From Merluccius polli (Eukaryota > Chordata > Actinopteri > Gadiformes > Merlucciidae), in NCBI GenBank assembly GCA_030340625.1, contig JAOPHQ010003127.1, forward strand, positions 1,138,501-1,202,500: a stretch of DNA of 64,000 bases, given 5' to 3'. Of the stretch, positions 33,601 to 45,141 are shown piece by piece. Position 1 is the stretch's first letter. Each line of letters starts with the position of its first letter. A program made the translations under genes and the position numbers. Below the pieces are notes generated by a model, which did no database searches, had not been told where the DNA came from, and saw nothing but the letters and a program-made list of their open reading frames with translations.

Positions 33601-36600
33601 GCTCGGCCAAAGCCTGCGATTTCTAAGCTCAGTTTGTGCTTCTATTGACAAGCTGCAACGTGGGTGCTCACACAGCACAAAACCTTCCAACCTTCCAGGT
33701 ATTTTGTGTCTACTGACAATTTCCAATAAAGCTTAATTCCACCATTCAAAACAATATGGCCGCATCCTCCAAATGTTGATACAGAGGAAGAGAAAGGCAG
33801 CGTAGCCGACCGTATAGGGCTGCATATTTATAAAATAATAAGCCGCACGTAGCTTTAAATCTATGGCTTTTAGTTTCCTTCCAACTCTCCACCAAAACGT
33901 AACTAACTAACTAACCTAAACTCATACAGCCTGGCTTAAGAAATAGCTGAAGCACACAGCCGTGTAGAATCAATAGGTGCGTTTCCATCCACCACTTTTT
34001 ATTAGAATTTTCAATTTGCAAATAAAAAAACCTGAGTGAAAATGCCAAAAATTCAAATATGTCTCGAAATATGGCTAAAAAGGGAGGTGGAAAAGTTGGT
34101 TTATCGATAAAAGGTTAATTCGACAAAGTGCAATGGAAACCAATTCAGCGAATGAATGCGAATAAATTATGACATACAGAAATCACGAGACTTAAATGGA
34201 GACTATCGAATATCGACCGAAGAGGAGACTGCAACGTTCCTTGAAATAGTACACGAAATAAACAGGTTTTTTTGTAAGTTTTGTTAGTTGAGGTTTGATT
34301 GGCGCTCTTAATTTACCTCATTTTGTTGCACCCTCTACTTCTGCAGTGGTATAATGGCACCTGACTGGAGAATTAGCGCCACATACTGCTTATATCGATG
34401 AACCAACTACTAATATTTGAAAAGCAGTAATGGATGGAAATGTGCATACATTTGCATTTTCTTTTGCCGATTTTCTGAAAATTCGATTAAGATTTGTGAT
34501 ACATTTGGATGGAAACTAGAGCCCGACCGATATATCGGCGGGCTGATATTATTGGCCGATATTAGGCATTTTCCAAACTATCGGTATCGGCATTTATAAT
34601 GGCCGATAAATGAAAAAACGGACGAAACACCCTTCAACCATGTTATAACGCCACAAACCCTACAACCAGCTGATCCAGCCAGAGTCGGGCAGAGCGAACG
34701 AGTTATCCACGACTGCGAGTGACATGAGCAGCAAAAGCGGCCGGCAGTCCTTCATTTTCAATGAGCTGGCGACGAGGAGCGGCCGGCAGCATCCAGAGCG
34801 ACAAGGAGAGTTGAAATTAGTGTAACTTTATGCAAATGAGCGGCGTCGGCGCGAAGCAGCAACCCGCTACACTTCACGCCACTGTCCTATTTCACAGTGT
34901 CGCCGTGCATCAAGTGCCGCCGAAAAGGCACTTTTTTCTTTTGTTTTTCTTCTGCTCCGGAGACGACTATATTCCGCAGCGCAACGCTTCCTATGTGTGC
35001 TAGGGGCGGCACTTGTGTCATACACGCGCCGCGGCGCTGCGACGGCAGTGTGTTTTGCACTTTATAATGCTTTATCTCCATTTCTGTTTGTTGTATTGTG
35101 TCCTGACTGAGAGCAAAGAACCAGGTTCCTTGTGTGTGGGAACTAGGCCAACAATGCGATTCTGATTCCAATTACGCTACCATGCACAAAATAGACAGCA
35201 TTTTTTGTACGTATTGTTTGAAAATATTATTTTGATTACTAAATAATAAACAGGGGAAACGTGGAAATTGTTATTGGAACATGCTTGTCACGCCGGCCTG
35301 CCGAATAGCTCTACTACAAAGTTGATATTGCAATGGGCGCAACCGAACTTGACGTCTGCAGTGCTGCTTGAAGCCCCGCCTCCCTGACGACAGCAGCTAG
35401 CAGCCAGCGGCCACAGCGCCCCCTGCTGCTCATGCCGCTTGCGGTGTGACCCATCGGTGAAGTGTGTTCACTGCATTATCCTATTATTTTAGCGAGGACT
35501 CATAAATAACTACATATAACTAATGTTAGGGAAATCTGTTTATGTTTTGTTACGCGTTTCTGGAATTTATTTTTTAAATATATATATATATATCGGCCAA
35601 TATATCGGAATATCGGATTTTCAAATCACCAAATATTTGTATTGGTATCGGCCTTAAAAATCCCATATCGGTCGGGCTCTAATGGAAACCCAGCAGCTAC
35701 TGTATCACCAACGAAACAAGTTCCATTTCAATATGGTTGTTATTTCAGACTCCACAGAGTGTCGATCACAGTTCCAGAACACCGGAATGAAAGCCTACAA
35801 ATGTTCTGTTGGTTTGACGTGGTCCTCTTCTCATCTCAGGTCAGTTTAAGTTGCTGGAGCAGGACCGAGACACCAAGGAGCCGGTGCAGTACTTCAACAG
35901 TGTGGAGGAGGTAGCCAAAGCCTTTCCTGAACGGGTCTACGTGATGGAAGACATTACGTTCAACGTTAAGGTGCACCTTCCGTCTGCTACTTGGAATAGA
36001 AGCAGGACATAGAAGTATAGTTTTAGAAACAGGGTGAATAATGCAAAATCATGCCTTTTTTGAGAGATGGATTATTGTGAGTAGTACCATTGTTGAGTGT
36101 TTATGAAAGCAAGTGCAATTGGACTGCTGTGTATATGTGCATGCACATCTGTGAGGAATGGGATGTTAATCCAGAATTAATGTGTCGACCTGACCCACAT
36201 TAAGAGTTTGGAAATGTTGTTCCTACAATGAATGTAGAGGAAATAAATAAGTAATAAAGTAACAAAATGTTACTTTTTAAATAAATAATAAAAGTAACAT
36301 TTTGTGCTGGTTTAACTGCAGATTTAACATTATTTTAATCTGTTTGTTGTAGTCATGTAATATAGTTTATAAATTATAAAGAATGATAACAATCTTAATT
36401 CTATTATAATATATTTGATTAAAGTTAGCATTTTGTCTATATTTTACCAAGCAACTAACCTGATTCAGTTTTACTCAAGGCTTTAAATCACAGTTGTACA
36501 TTTAAGTAGGCACACAACAACCAGCAAGCAACTGCATAACCTGCCTGTCTGCATCATATAACAGAAGTCAATTGACAGAAGAACAACAGCTTTGAACATC

Positions 36601-39600
36601 TTCAAGCAACATTGTATCCTGGTTACGTTTACAGAACCAAATAGAATGTCATTTCGACTGACAAATCCGACGTTGTGTTTACTCAGATGGCGTCAGGGGA
36701 ATGCAATGAGGACACAGAGGTGTACAACATCACCCTGAGCACGGGGGACGAGCTCACTTTGATGGGCCAGGCGGAGATCCTCTACGCCAAGACCTCCAAG
36801 GAGAAATCCCGCTTCAACGCCATCTTCAAGAAGATCGGCAAGCTCCACTCCATCAGCAGGATCGGCCGCGGCAAAATGCCCTGCCTGATCTGCATGAACC
36901 ACCGCACCAACGAGAGCGTCAGCCTTCCCTTCCAGTGCAAGGGGCATTTCAGCACCTGCAGCCCGTTGGAGCTGCAGATGCAGGAGGGCGAGCACACCAT
37001 CCGCCACATCGTGGAGAAGACGCGGCTGCCCGTCAACGTGGCCGTGCCCAGTGGGCCGCCGCGCAACCAGCATGACCTGCACCACATCCGCCAGGGCCAC
37101 CGCTACAAGTTGGTCAACGTCCAGACCAAGACGGTGGTGGTGTGCTGCGTGCTGCGCAGCAACAAGATCACACCTGTCCACTTCCCCCTGCACGCCACTA
37201 TGCCGCGCTGCTCGCTGCCCGAGGGCCTGCTGCAGGGCGAGCTGTGGCTGGACACCATGGTCCACCGCTGGTTTACCTTCTGCCAGGAGCAGTTCCACAT
37301 CGATGACTACTCCCGCGCTGTGCGGGACGTGCGCACCGACTGGGGCGACGAGGGCAAGAGCCCCAAGAGGAGCAGCGGGAGCGCCGGCAGCAACGGGAGT
37401 GGTGGCAGCGGTAGCGGCGCCGTGAGCACCAATGGCTGCCCCGCCCACGGGCACGTGCCCAGCTCCCTGACCTACGCCAGGGATGAGCTCACGCAGTCCT
37501 TCCACCGGTTGTCGGTGTGCGTGTATGGCAATAACCTGCACAGCAATAGCGAGGTCAACCTGCAGGGCTGCGCCAGCCTGTGCGGGGACTGGGCCCTGCT
37601 CCCGTCAGACAGCGTCCCCGTGGAGCAGGCTGACCCGGCCGACCAGTACTTGGCAGAGCTGATGGAGAGCAGCAGCCCAGTACTGCCGCTGGCCACCAAG
37701 TCACAAGTCCCCTACGAGGAGCTGTGGTTGGATCACCTCAAGTCCCGCATGGGCAAGCCGTCTTTAAGCGAGGGAATACGGGGGGGCCTCAACACTGGTG
37801 GCGGAGGGGCGGCAACTGTGGTACAGTCCTACCAGGCCACCTGTTCTCTGGGACCAATCGCCACCTCCGATTTATCTCTATCCCCGCCTCCCGTCCCTCC
37901 GAAGTCGGAGGCTGTAAGTATCGCACTAACATTCTAAATCTAAAGAAATTGCAAACTTGTGATGTACTAAAATGTGAATAGTTGTGCGGCTAGTTTCAAA
38001 GCCAGATGTCTTTCTATGTAGGTGAAGGAAGAATGCCGCCTTTTGAACGCTCCGCCCATTCCTCCTCGGACCTCCAAGCAGATGCCAGCGGGGCCCATCA
38101 CACGCTCCCCCAGCCCCACCCTGTCCTACTATTCCTCAGGTCTACACAACATGTAAGAATGATGCTATGAATGCATAACCACATCCTGTTTCCTCTACGC
38201 GTGTTTCCAGGAGAATGACACGGCCGACTATGGCCAAGTCTAAAGATGAACGGACACGTATTTGTTTAGACTCTGGCCATGAGTCACTGTAAAGAACAAC
38301 TATTTGTGGAGTGAAAGCTCTACATTGCAGACGTTAAATTAATGGTAGCACAGTCCGTGTCCTTTTGTTCAACTTTCAGCTGGGCTTTTTTTAGGGCCAT
38401 ATCTTCATGCTTAATCCGATCAAATAGGGGCCACACACCACCACTTACACTAGAGAGCGACAGCAGCAAGCAAGCCATCACTGCTGTTAGACAGTTCCCA
38501 GAAACCGAAGTATTAACGTCAGAATGGGAGAACATGGACAATGTTTTTTTCAGTGTTTGCAGATGTACTATTTGCAGGTAGTTGTTATGGAAACATGGTA
38601 TGTGCCATATAAATGTCCCTCTCTGAGCAAGACCTTTAGTTGGGAGTCTGGTTCCAACTGTAGTCCTATTGATGAGTGTTAACATGATCAATATTTAGAA
38701 GGTTGGATTCAATGTGTCATGATGATTTTGGCACAGTTTGAAAGTGCACGTGGCATTCAAGGCTGTGTTTTATGGGCTGTTGAGATTCAATGTTCTGTTA
38801 TTGAGTCTGGAAAATGCATCTCGGTGTAAGCAGGCAGCGTTAGAGCAGTTTACTTTAGACCATCAGCACCTCTTTCTTCTTTAGGTACTATTTGTTATTG
38901 ACCATAGTCGCACATTTTTAAGTGTTTCCATTCAATATAAATAATGCTAATATTTAATAACAACAGTATTTATTTGTTGTCAACATTTAATGATTATTTT
39001 GGATTGTGTGATAAGAGCTATTAAGCAAATGGGATGCCAGATTTTGTCATCCCTCGTGTCTACAGCTTTTAAACACTATTCACTTATGTTATGTAATTAC
39101 TATTTAATTAATACTAATTAAAAACATGCTAATCTTAAATGCTGTCTCACTAGAGGTAAGCTGGGCTAATATATTTGCATAATGGACAATACTAGGTGGT
39201 AGAGTGGCACTGTACCGTTTCCAGCAACAAAAAAAAAAAAATATTTCACAGACATTCATAAGGTCAATTCAATTGCCTTTTCTGATTGGATCAAATTTGT
39301 GCTCAATGATGTAATCTGGCACGAATGAGCCAATCAGAAACAACAATAACTTTTAACCAGAGATGGCATTGTCCCCGCATTCTACTTGTTGTTCTTTAAA
39401 CGTAATGTTGTCCTAAATGTTTGCCACTTGCAGCGGTGGCTGTGAGAGTGAGGCCAAGGAGCCGGAGGAGCCAAGCCAGGCGTGCTACCCCTGTAGCTGG
39501 GCCGAAGCCGGCCCCAGCGAGGCCAGCGCCACCTTCACCTGTGGAAGCCTGCCGCTGGACGGGATGTCCTCCAGGCTTTCGTGGCCCAACAGCTTCAGCA

Positions 39601-40274
39601 CCACAGAGTCCCAGAGCAGCGAGGACTACCTGGTGCACACCTGCCGCAGCTACTACAGTTACCCTCGCAAGAGATCCCTGGGTGCCCCCAAGGCCGCCAG
39701 CCTCTTCCACTTGGAACGGCGAGAGCCCTCTGGCGGAGGAAACCGTCTGTGCTCGCAGAAGGCATGCACCAAGTCCTCCAGTTACACGTCAGAAACATAC
39801 ACAGACAAGCCAATGGACGCATTTAACGCCAAGCAGAGTCTCTCATGTCCCATCTTGCCGCCAAGAACATCCAAAACGAACGCGGCGAAGAGGGGAGCAG
39901 ACGCGCCACTCACCACGGTCTCGGATCGAGACAAGCGGACTCCTAAGCGGCCCCTCAGCGAATACGAGCAGGCCACACAAGAGATATTCACAATGGCGTA
40001 TTCCCCGACCTTCGACTGCCAGTCGCTCCCGCAGCCAGCGGTGCAGTGGCAGCCCCCGTCCGACCTGGCTGGACTCTCCATCGAGGAGGTCTCCAGGTCG
40101 CTGCGGTTCATTGGTCTGCCGGACGACGTGGTTTCTCGCTTTGTGTCGGAGAAGATTGATGGGAATCTGCTGCTGCAGCTGACAGAAGAGATTCTGTCCG
40201 AGGACTCCAAACTGAGCAAACTGCAAGTCAAGAAGCTCATGCAGTTCATTAATGGGTGGAGGCCCAAAATATAA
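27615..40274 (+). CDS. garem1: GRB2-associated and regulator of MAPK protein 1 (GAREM1)
   Basis: Six exons join in frame: 27615-27735, 29007-29147, 35840-35970, 36687-37913, 38022-38152 and 39434-40274, giving 863 residues (human GAREM1 876). GAREM1 is a cytoplasmic adaptor that is tyrosine-phosphorylated after growth-factor stimulation and recruits GRB2 and SHP2 to raise ERK signalling. The CABIT domain spans roughly residues 10-320 (LPQIVKLDNGESVEGL, SCRQWTTITAHSLEEGHYV, KMPCLICMNHRTNES, FPLHATMPR). Tyr105 and Tyr474 (PYEELWLD) match human Tyr105 and Tyr453. Proline motifs PPVPPKSEA and APPIPPRTS follow, and a SAM domain ends the protein (LSIEEVSRSLRFIGL to QFINGWRPKI). The N-terminus resembles GAREM1 more than GAREM2. 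A Ser/Gly-rich insert lies near residues 360-385. Intron 2 (6.7 kb) is swollen by transposons. Confidence 0.95.
29459..30681. mobile_element. hAT-like non-autonomous element in garem1 intron 2
   Basis: Starts TAGGGTTGTGACGG and ends with the complement of TAGGGTTGTGACAG. TIR type fits hAT. No convincing 8-bp duplication and no coding frame were seen, so the edges may be eroded. Confidence 0.6.
31522..31970. mobile_element. TTAA-flanked piggyBac-like MITE, third nesting level
   Basis: The ends CTCATTGGCTGCCA are exact inverted copies, each bordered by TTAA (31518-31521, 31971-31974). The TTAA duplication points to piggyBac. It is non-coding. Confidence 0.75.
32041..32281 (+). repeat. Tandem duplication of about 118 bp
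   Basis: The block from TTTATTAATCCGCACTTCCA to TAGCTTTTACCGCTGTTTT occurs twice in a row with a few differences (CCGCAC/CCACAC, ACACACG/ACATACG). Confidence 0.9.
33361..34516. other. garem1 intron 2, unassigned stretch
   Basis: No exon was supported. The segment from about 33976 (GGTGCGTTTCCATCC) to 34516 (GGATGGAAAC) has inverted-looking ends and is probably another degraded DNA element, into whose right end the 34517-35681 element was inserted. Confidence 0.4.
34517..35681. mobile_element. hAT-like element with TAGAGCCCGACCGATAT ends
   Basis: TIRs TAGAGCCCGACCGATAT are inverted at the two ends and ATGGAAAC is duplicated exactly on both sides (34509-34516, 35682-35689). Subterminal ATATCGG motifs are repeated inside both ends. 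No transposase frame remains. Confidence 0.9.
38153..39433. other. garem1 intron 5
   Basis: No exon or recognisable element. A run of 13 A followed by TATTT lies near 39228-39242. A minus-strand open frame (38691-38320) resembles nothing I know. Confidence 0.5.
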
Positions 40275-42382
40275 CTTGCGGTACAAGTCAGAATAAGCGC
40301 ATTAATTGTATGTGTCATGCCTCATTATGTATGCTACGCACACCAGCTTGAATTAATTTGCCAAGCTTTTAGTGTTGTCTCGGTTCCTGGGAACGGCAGC
40401 TAAAGCAATGCTTGGAAGCCCATTGGTAAACGGTACCTGAATCAAATCGATTGGCACTTTCATGGAGAATTTCTGTGTCTGTTACTCGCTATTCTGCCCC
40501 GTGTCCCTTCAGCTATTGGTATGGAAACCAATGAGTTAATGGTACTGAACTGCAGCGGGAGTTGGGGTAAAAAAAAAAGTATTAGCAAAGATTATCTTTG
40601 ATGGGGCATTGATCGATTTTTGTTCGTAAATGGGAATACCACTGACTTCAAAGATTAGTTTGAAACAACAAAGCTTAATATATTGTATTAAATAGGCCGA
40701 TGCCCTCTCAATGTTGCACCTTATGTACACACTTGTGTGTAAATGCTCCTTTAGTTGCATAACAACTATTAACGGAGACATTTTTCCTTCAGAAACGACA
40801 GCCACATGCAGGTTAGTTTAGTGACCAAATCCCAGTATCATTAAGAGAACAGCAGGTTGTTACAATAGTGGTTTCTGATTAGCTGGTTTTAGTGCCATCA
40901 CTGGCCACCAAGTTGCACCAGTAAGTTGCACTCAGAAACTTGCAATGAGTTTCTGAGTCACTAGAGACGGTGCAGTTTTACATATTTGGTTCATATTAGG
41001 TTTAATGTTACAGTAGAATTAACAAACACGTCTATCTAATCAATGTAATGTGAAAGTGGTTAATATGTCTTTGCAATAATACATGGATTTTCAAATGGGG
41101 TGGTATTCCAGTTTAAGGACCGATCGTGATCTCATTACAATGTGATATTAACTGGTTGAGCCAAACGCAGCCCTCCTGCTCTGACCATGAGGCTCTCTGT
41201 CCAACTAGCCATGCAATGTATTATTTGTATTTGATGCCTTTTTTATATATTGGGGAGAGTGGGGTGTTGACTTGTTTTTACCCAAAGTGTCTCCTTTTTT
41301 AATGACAATTCGAACATACTCCTGAATGACGACTGAGGCCTTTTCGACTAACGTAAATATTTCCCTATTCTTAACACTAATATGCAAATAAGAGGCAGTG
41401 GGCCGTGACGTACGCGTTATGCATCATGCACTTTGCTCAGTTTAACATGGTGGTCATTCAAAAGCAGTCAATTGAGGAGGTTGGGTAAATGTTTAAAGAA
41501 CAGATTCCAAAAGAACACACACTACACGCTTTAGGTGGAACCGTAATCCCACTGGGAAATGAAGCGTTTCTCTGCCTTAACACACAGACCTTAAACTACC
41601 AAAATGTAAAGATGTAACCGGGTCACTTTGGGAGCGCATTTTCCCTTTGGCACACAAACCAGCCAAAGTAACTCTCCCAGTTGTGCAATTTTGTTCTTGA
41701 GAGACATAGCAAATGGACTTGCATGTGAATGTGGGGTTGCCCGTTTTATTTGCCGACCCATGGTGCTGCGGCCATGATGATCATAAACTACTTTAATTTC
41801 TATATGAAGTTACTAAAACCATTCAAATAACAGAAAATATGCATAGAAATAATTGGCCCATGTCAGTTGCTAGATTTATTTTGTGCAGCTGCAAAACAAA
41901 GTCCATAAACTATGCAGCTTTTTATACTTATCAAGGTTCCAGTCAATCTTTTTTTTGTATACAATAACGTACAAGTACAATTGACTACACAATTTGTCTG
42001 TAAATGTATTTTTTTTATGCATTATGGCAGTTTGCCATTAGTCACAACATTTTCCGTTACTCATCCGTGTTTATGTATTGAGAACTTTCCACAGTTAATT
42101 TCCTATACATGGACATGCCCTGAATTAAACTGGCTTATGTTTTAGATCAGTTTATAAAGTGACACAGGGATTTTCTTTAAGTCGATATTGTGACAACAAA
42201 CACACTACTGTTATTTATCAAATTGAGATTGGCTTTCAAAAAACTACCAAAGCACCAGTTTTTGCAACAAAGCAGGTAGAATGTGAAGGAACATGCAATG
42301 TGCTGATCTTGTGAAGTTGTCAGTATTTGGCTAAACCTTACATGTATATTTAAATAGAAACTACACTCCACGAGTTTTCTAT
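40275..42382 (+). other. garem1 3' untranslated region and intergenic sequence
   Basis: AT-rich sequence with no coding exon. A candidate polyadenylation site could not be fixed with confidence. Confidence 0.5.
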
Positions 42383-42390
42383 GTTAAAAC

Positions 42391-43488
42391 CAGGGCTTGA
42401 AAACAAAATTATTTTTCAATCGTTCCGCTCCGAACGGAACCGGTATATTTAACGTTTTCGTTCTTGCGTTCCGCCACCAACATATCGTTCCTGAAGCGGT
42501 TCGGAACGTAAAATAACGTTCGTTCTTAACGTTCCGGCAGTGTTATTGGGCCTCCGCGGTGTGTTACTATTGCGGCCCCCCCCCCCCCCCCCCCCGCCGG
42601 CCGTAGGTCCGTGGTGTGTTACTATTGCGCACCCCCCGTCGGCCGTTACATTGCGCGCCCCCCCCCCGTGGTGTGTTACTATTACGCGCCCCCCCCCCCC
42701 CTGTCGGCCCGCGGTGTTTGTGTTACTATTGCGGGCACCCCCGCCGGCCGTAGGTCCGCGGTGACGCTCGAACGTGAACGTCGTTTTACGGCAGCGGAAG
42801 ATTTACGACAGTCAGCATACAGACAGTAAACAGACAGTGAGCAACGGACTTCACATGATATTATTCACAACTCGGATTAATTTAATGAAACCCATTGATT
42901 CTTTTGACCGGTGGACCCTTACGGACTTAAGGAATATTAATGCAGGAACGGACACACACCGTACGGACTTTATGATCGCTTCAAAAGTTGGAAGTCAGAC
43001 CTTTTCCCTGTCTCTCTTGTTTACCGGTAAGTCTGATGAATTATGCGTTGGTGTTCATAGTTTGTGTTAAATGAACTGAATGATTTATCTGTGGAGAATC
43101 TAACTGATCTAACGATGTGCGTTATGTCCATATGGACAGACGTTTAAACGGTTACCGTATCTTTGTGTAGGTGATCTAAACGGCTTAAGTCGTTCAAGAA
43201 ATAATTTAGATAAAATCCAGATCCGGCCTCAATTGGAGACCTGCGTTTATTTGTCAAAACGTGTCGCCACACCCCTGCGTCTATTAGGGACCCCGCTTTT
43301 ATTGGAAGTTTTACGGTATATAGAGAACGAAAAAAAACCGTTATTAACCGGTTTTGGGGATTTCAGAATAAAGTTTCTGTTCCGGAACAGTTGAAGACCA
43401 TTTGGTTTTCGTTTCCGTTTCCGTTCCTCGTAAAATTCCGTTCGTTTTCGGTTTTCGTTTTCGTTCCTTGAACCGGTTCGGAGCCCTG
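42391..43488. mobile_element. hAT-like element with CAGGGCT ends and a GC-rich tandem core
   Basis: Starts CAGGGCTTGAAAAC and ends with the complement of CAGGGCTCCGAACC. GTTAAAAC flanks both sides exactly (42383-42390, 43489-43496). Between 42552 and 42765 lie four imperfect repeats built on GTGTTACTATTGCG and long C runs. An open frame (42774-43070) reads RINLMKPIDSFDRW but matches nothing recognised. Confidence 0.88.
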
Positions 43489-43496
43489 GTTAAAAC

Positions 43497-44302
43497 ACTG
43501 CTAGGTTGATTTTGGTACTATGATGCAAGAAAGGAAGAACACAACCAAGATACCAAAAATACAACATGTTATGCTTTAAACATGTTATGTTTTAAAGTTG
43601 ATTTATAAATCAACTTTAAAACATGTCCTTTGGAACACTTAACCGTAAAAAAGACAGCCTTGTGTGCTAGCATTGGAAAGAACAGAAAACTCGTAGGTTG
43701 TAGTTTCTGTTAAATATTTATACAAGGATTTTCTGTAGTCTGTGGCCGGTGTAAATTAATTATGTCTCAATGAGAGAATTGGCTGCAAAAGCCACACTGG
43801 GTTGAGTTTTGGTACGTTGTCAGTATTTTACAAAACTGACAATCCTCTTCTTTGCCCCCGCCTTCTCCCCCTGTTCTGGTTGTATGATCTATTAAAACAG
43901 AAATGAATGTGTGGGTCATCATTTAACGACAGATTGCATTTTTGTAGACTTAAAGGTGGTAGGATTCTACATGCATAAACTGCTTTAAATTAACAATATA
44001 TGAACAGGTTGTAGTTTAACTTAAAAATTGAGACCTGCCCGACTAGCTGTATAATAGAAATCAGCTCGTAAGTACGGATACTAGAAAAAATGTCAAGTGT
44101 TTTAGAATTTTTGCATTTTATGTGCATTATATCCACTCCCATTGTCTGTTTTATAACTAACATTAGTTTGATTGTTATTGTCTCAACCCACAGAGCTTGC
44201 ACTCGCACTCAATGCGGGAGTGCCAGTAAGCTGCAGTTTACTTACTGGCCAAAGGGGTCAGCAATGAGAAGGAATTTCTGATTCATACACAGCAGTGCCT
44301 TT
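43497..44302. other. Intergenic stretch
   Basis: No gene seen. A perfect 32-bp palindrome, TTTTAAAGTTGATTTA plus its complement, lies at about 43590-43621. Confidence 0.5.
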
Positions 44303-44505
44303 AAAGATGTACTTCACCGGTAAACCGTTTTTACTTGCTGCTTTTGAATATGATAGGTCACTCCTAGTTGCATATGCATGCTGCACGTGGAAAACGTTCT
44401 TCTACCCCCATTGCATGCATTAGCCAATGTAAGAACATAGACGGACGAGGAAGTCAAAAACGAGGAAGTGAGAAAAAGCCGAACACTGACGTGGGTTTGC
44501 TCAGT
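44303..44505. repeat. Dispersed repeat R1, copy A
   Basis: Begins AAAGATGTACTTCACCGG and recurs at 57047-57243 at high identity. At 44683-44802 a second block, GACTTCCCATACCCGTATGA onwards, recurs at 58742-58860 in the same order, so both loci are copies of one element with different interior sequence. Confidence 0.85.
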
Positions 44506-44932
44506 GAGCACAACCGTATAATAAACGTTTAACGTGTAGCCTATAGTGTAGCCGCAATGAATTCAATATGTACGACTTTATTCTCGTAATTAATTCAATA
44601 TTTACGACTTTATTCTCGTAATTTAATGAAAAAAAAGATTCTTAATGTGGCCCTAATACTCCATCGTAATATATTAATGAGACTTCCCATACCCGTATGA
44701 ATTAATGAGACGTCACGTAGCGCCCCGCAAGAAGAAAATCATTCATTCAAGCCATGTACTGTTTTCTCGATCGCTCTGCCCTGTCAAATGATATGGAGCC
44801 CGGGGGACGCTGACGCCGTAACAAAAGCCTCGGCGGTTGAACTGGGCGGGACCTCTTTATCTTCAACCACGTTTTCCATCTCTAACCTCTTCATGGGATG
44901 TGCTGTAGGCCTATAAACCTTTTACAGGATAG

Positions 44933-45082
44933 CCTATATGTATTTATTTGAACTGAACTTATAAATAAAAGCAACGGATCAGGTTGCGTAGCAACCAGTG
45001 TCCAGTGTCGCGTGCCGAATGTAAAACGGCACGCCATCCGTTGCTTTTATTTATAAGTTCAGTTCAAATAAATACATATAGG
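44933..45082. repeat. Perfect 47-bp inverted repeat with a 56-bp loop
   Basis: Arm 44933-44979 (starts CCTATATGTATTTATTTGAA) and arm 45036-45082 are exact reverse complements. The loop contains two small hairpins of its own (GGTTGCGTAGCAACC, and CGTGCCG...CGGCACG). Confidence 0.93.
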
Positions 45083-45141
45083 ATTGCAGGTGCCTGTGGT
45101 TCAAGTTCAAGCTTTGCGCAGTCGCTGTCGGTAGTAATGTG

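Noticed and set aside
36693..37541. 282-codon minus-strand open frame opposite garem1 exon 4
   Set aside because: It is the antisense of a GC-rich coding exon and its low-complexity His/Ala/Gly composition matches nothing.
39421..40182. 253-codon open frame in a second plus frame of garem1 exon 6
   Set aside because: Arg/Ser/Pro-rich shadow of the true frame, which carries the conserved SAM domain.
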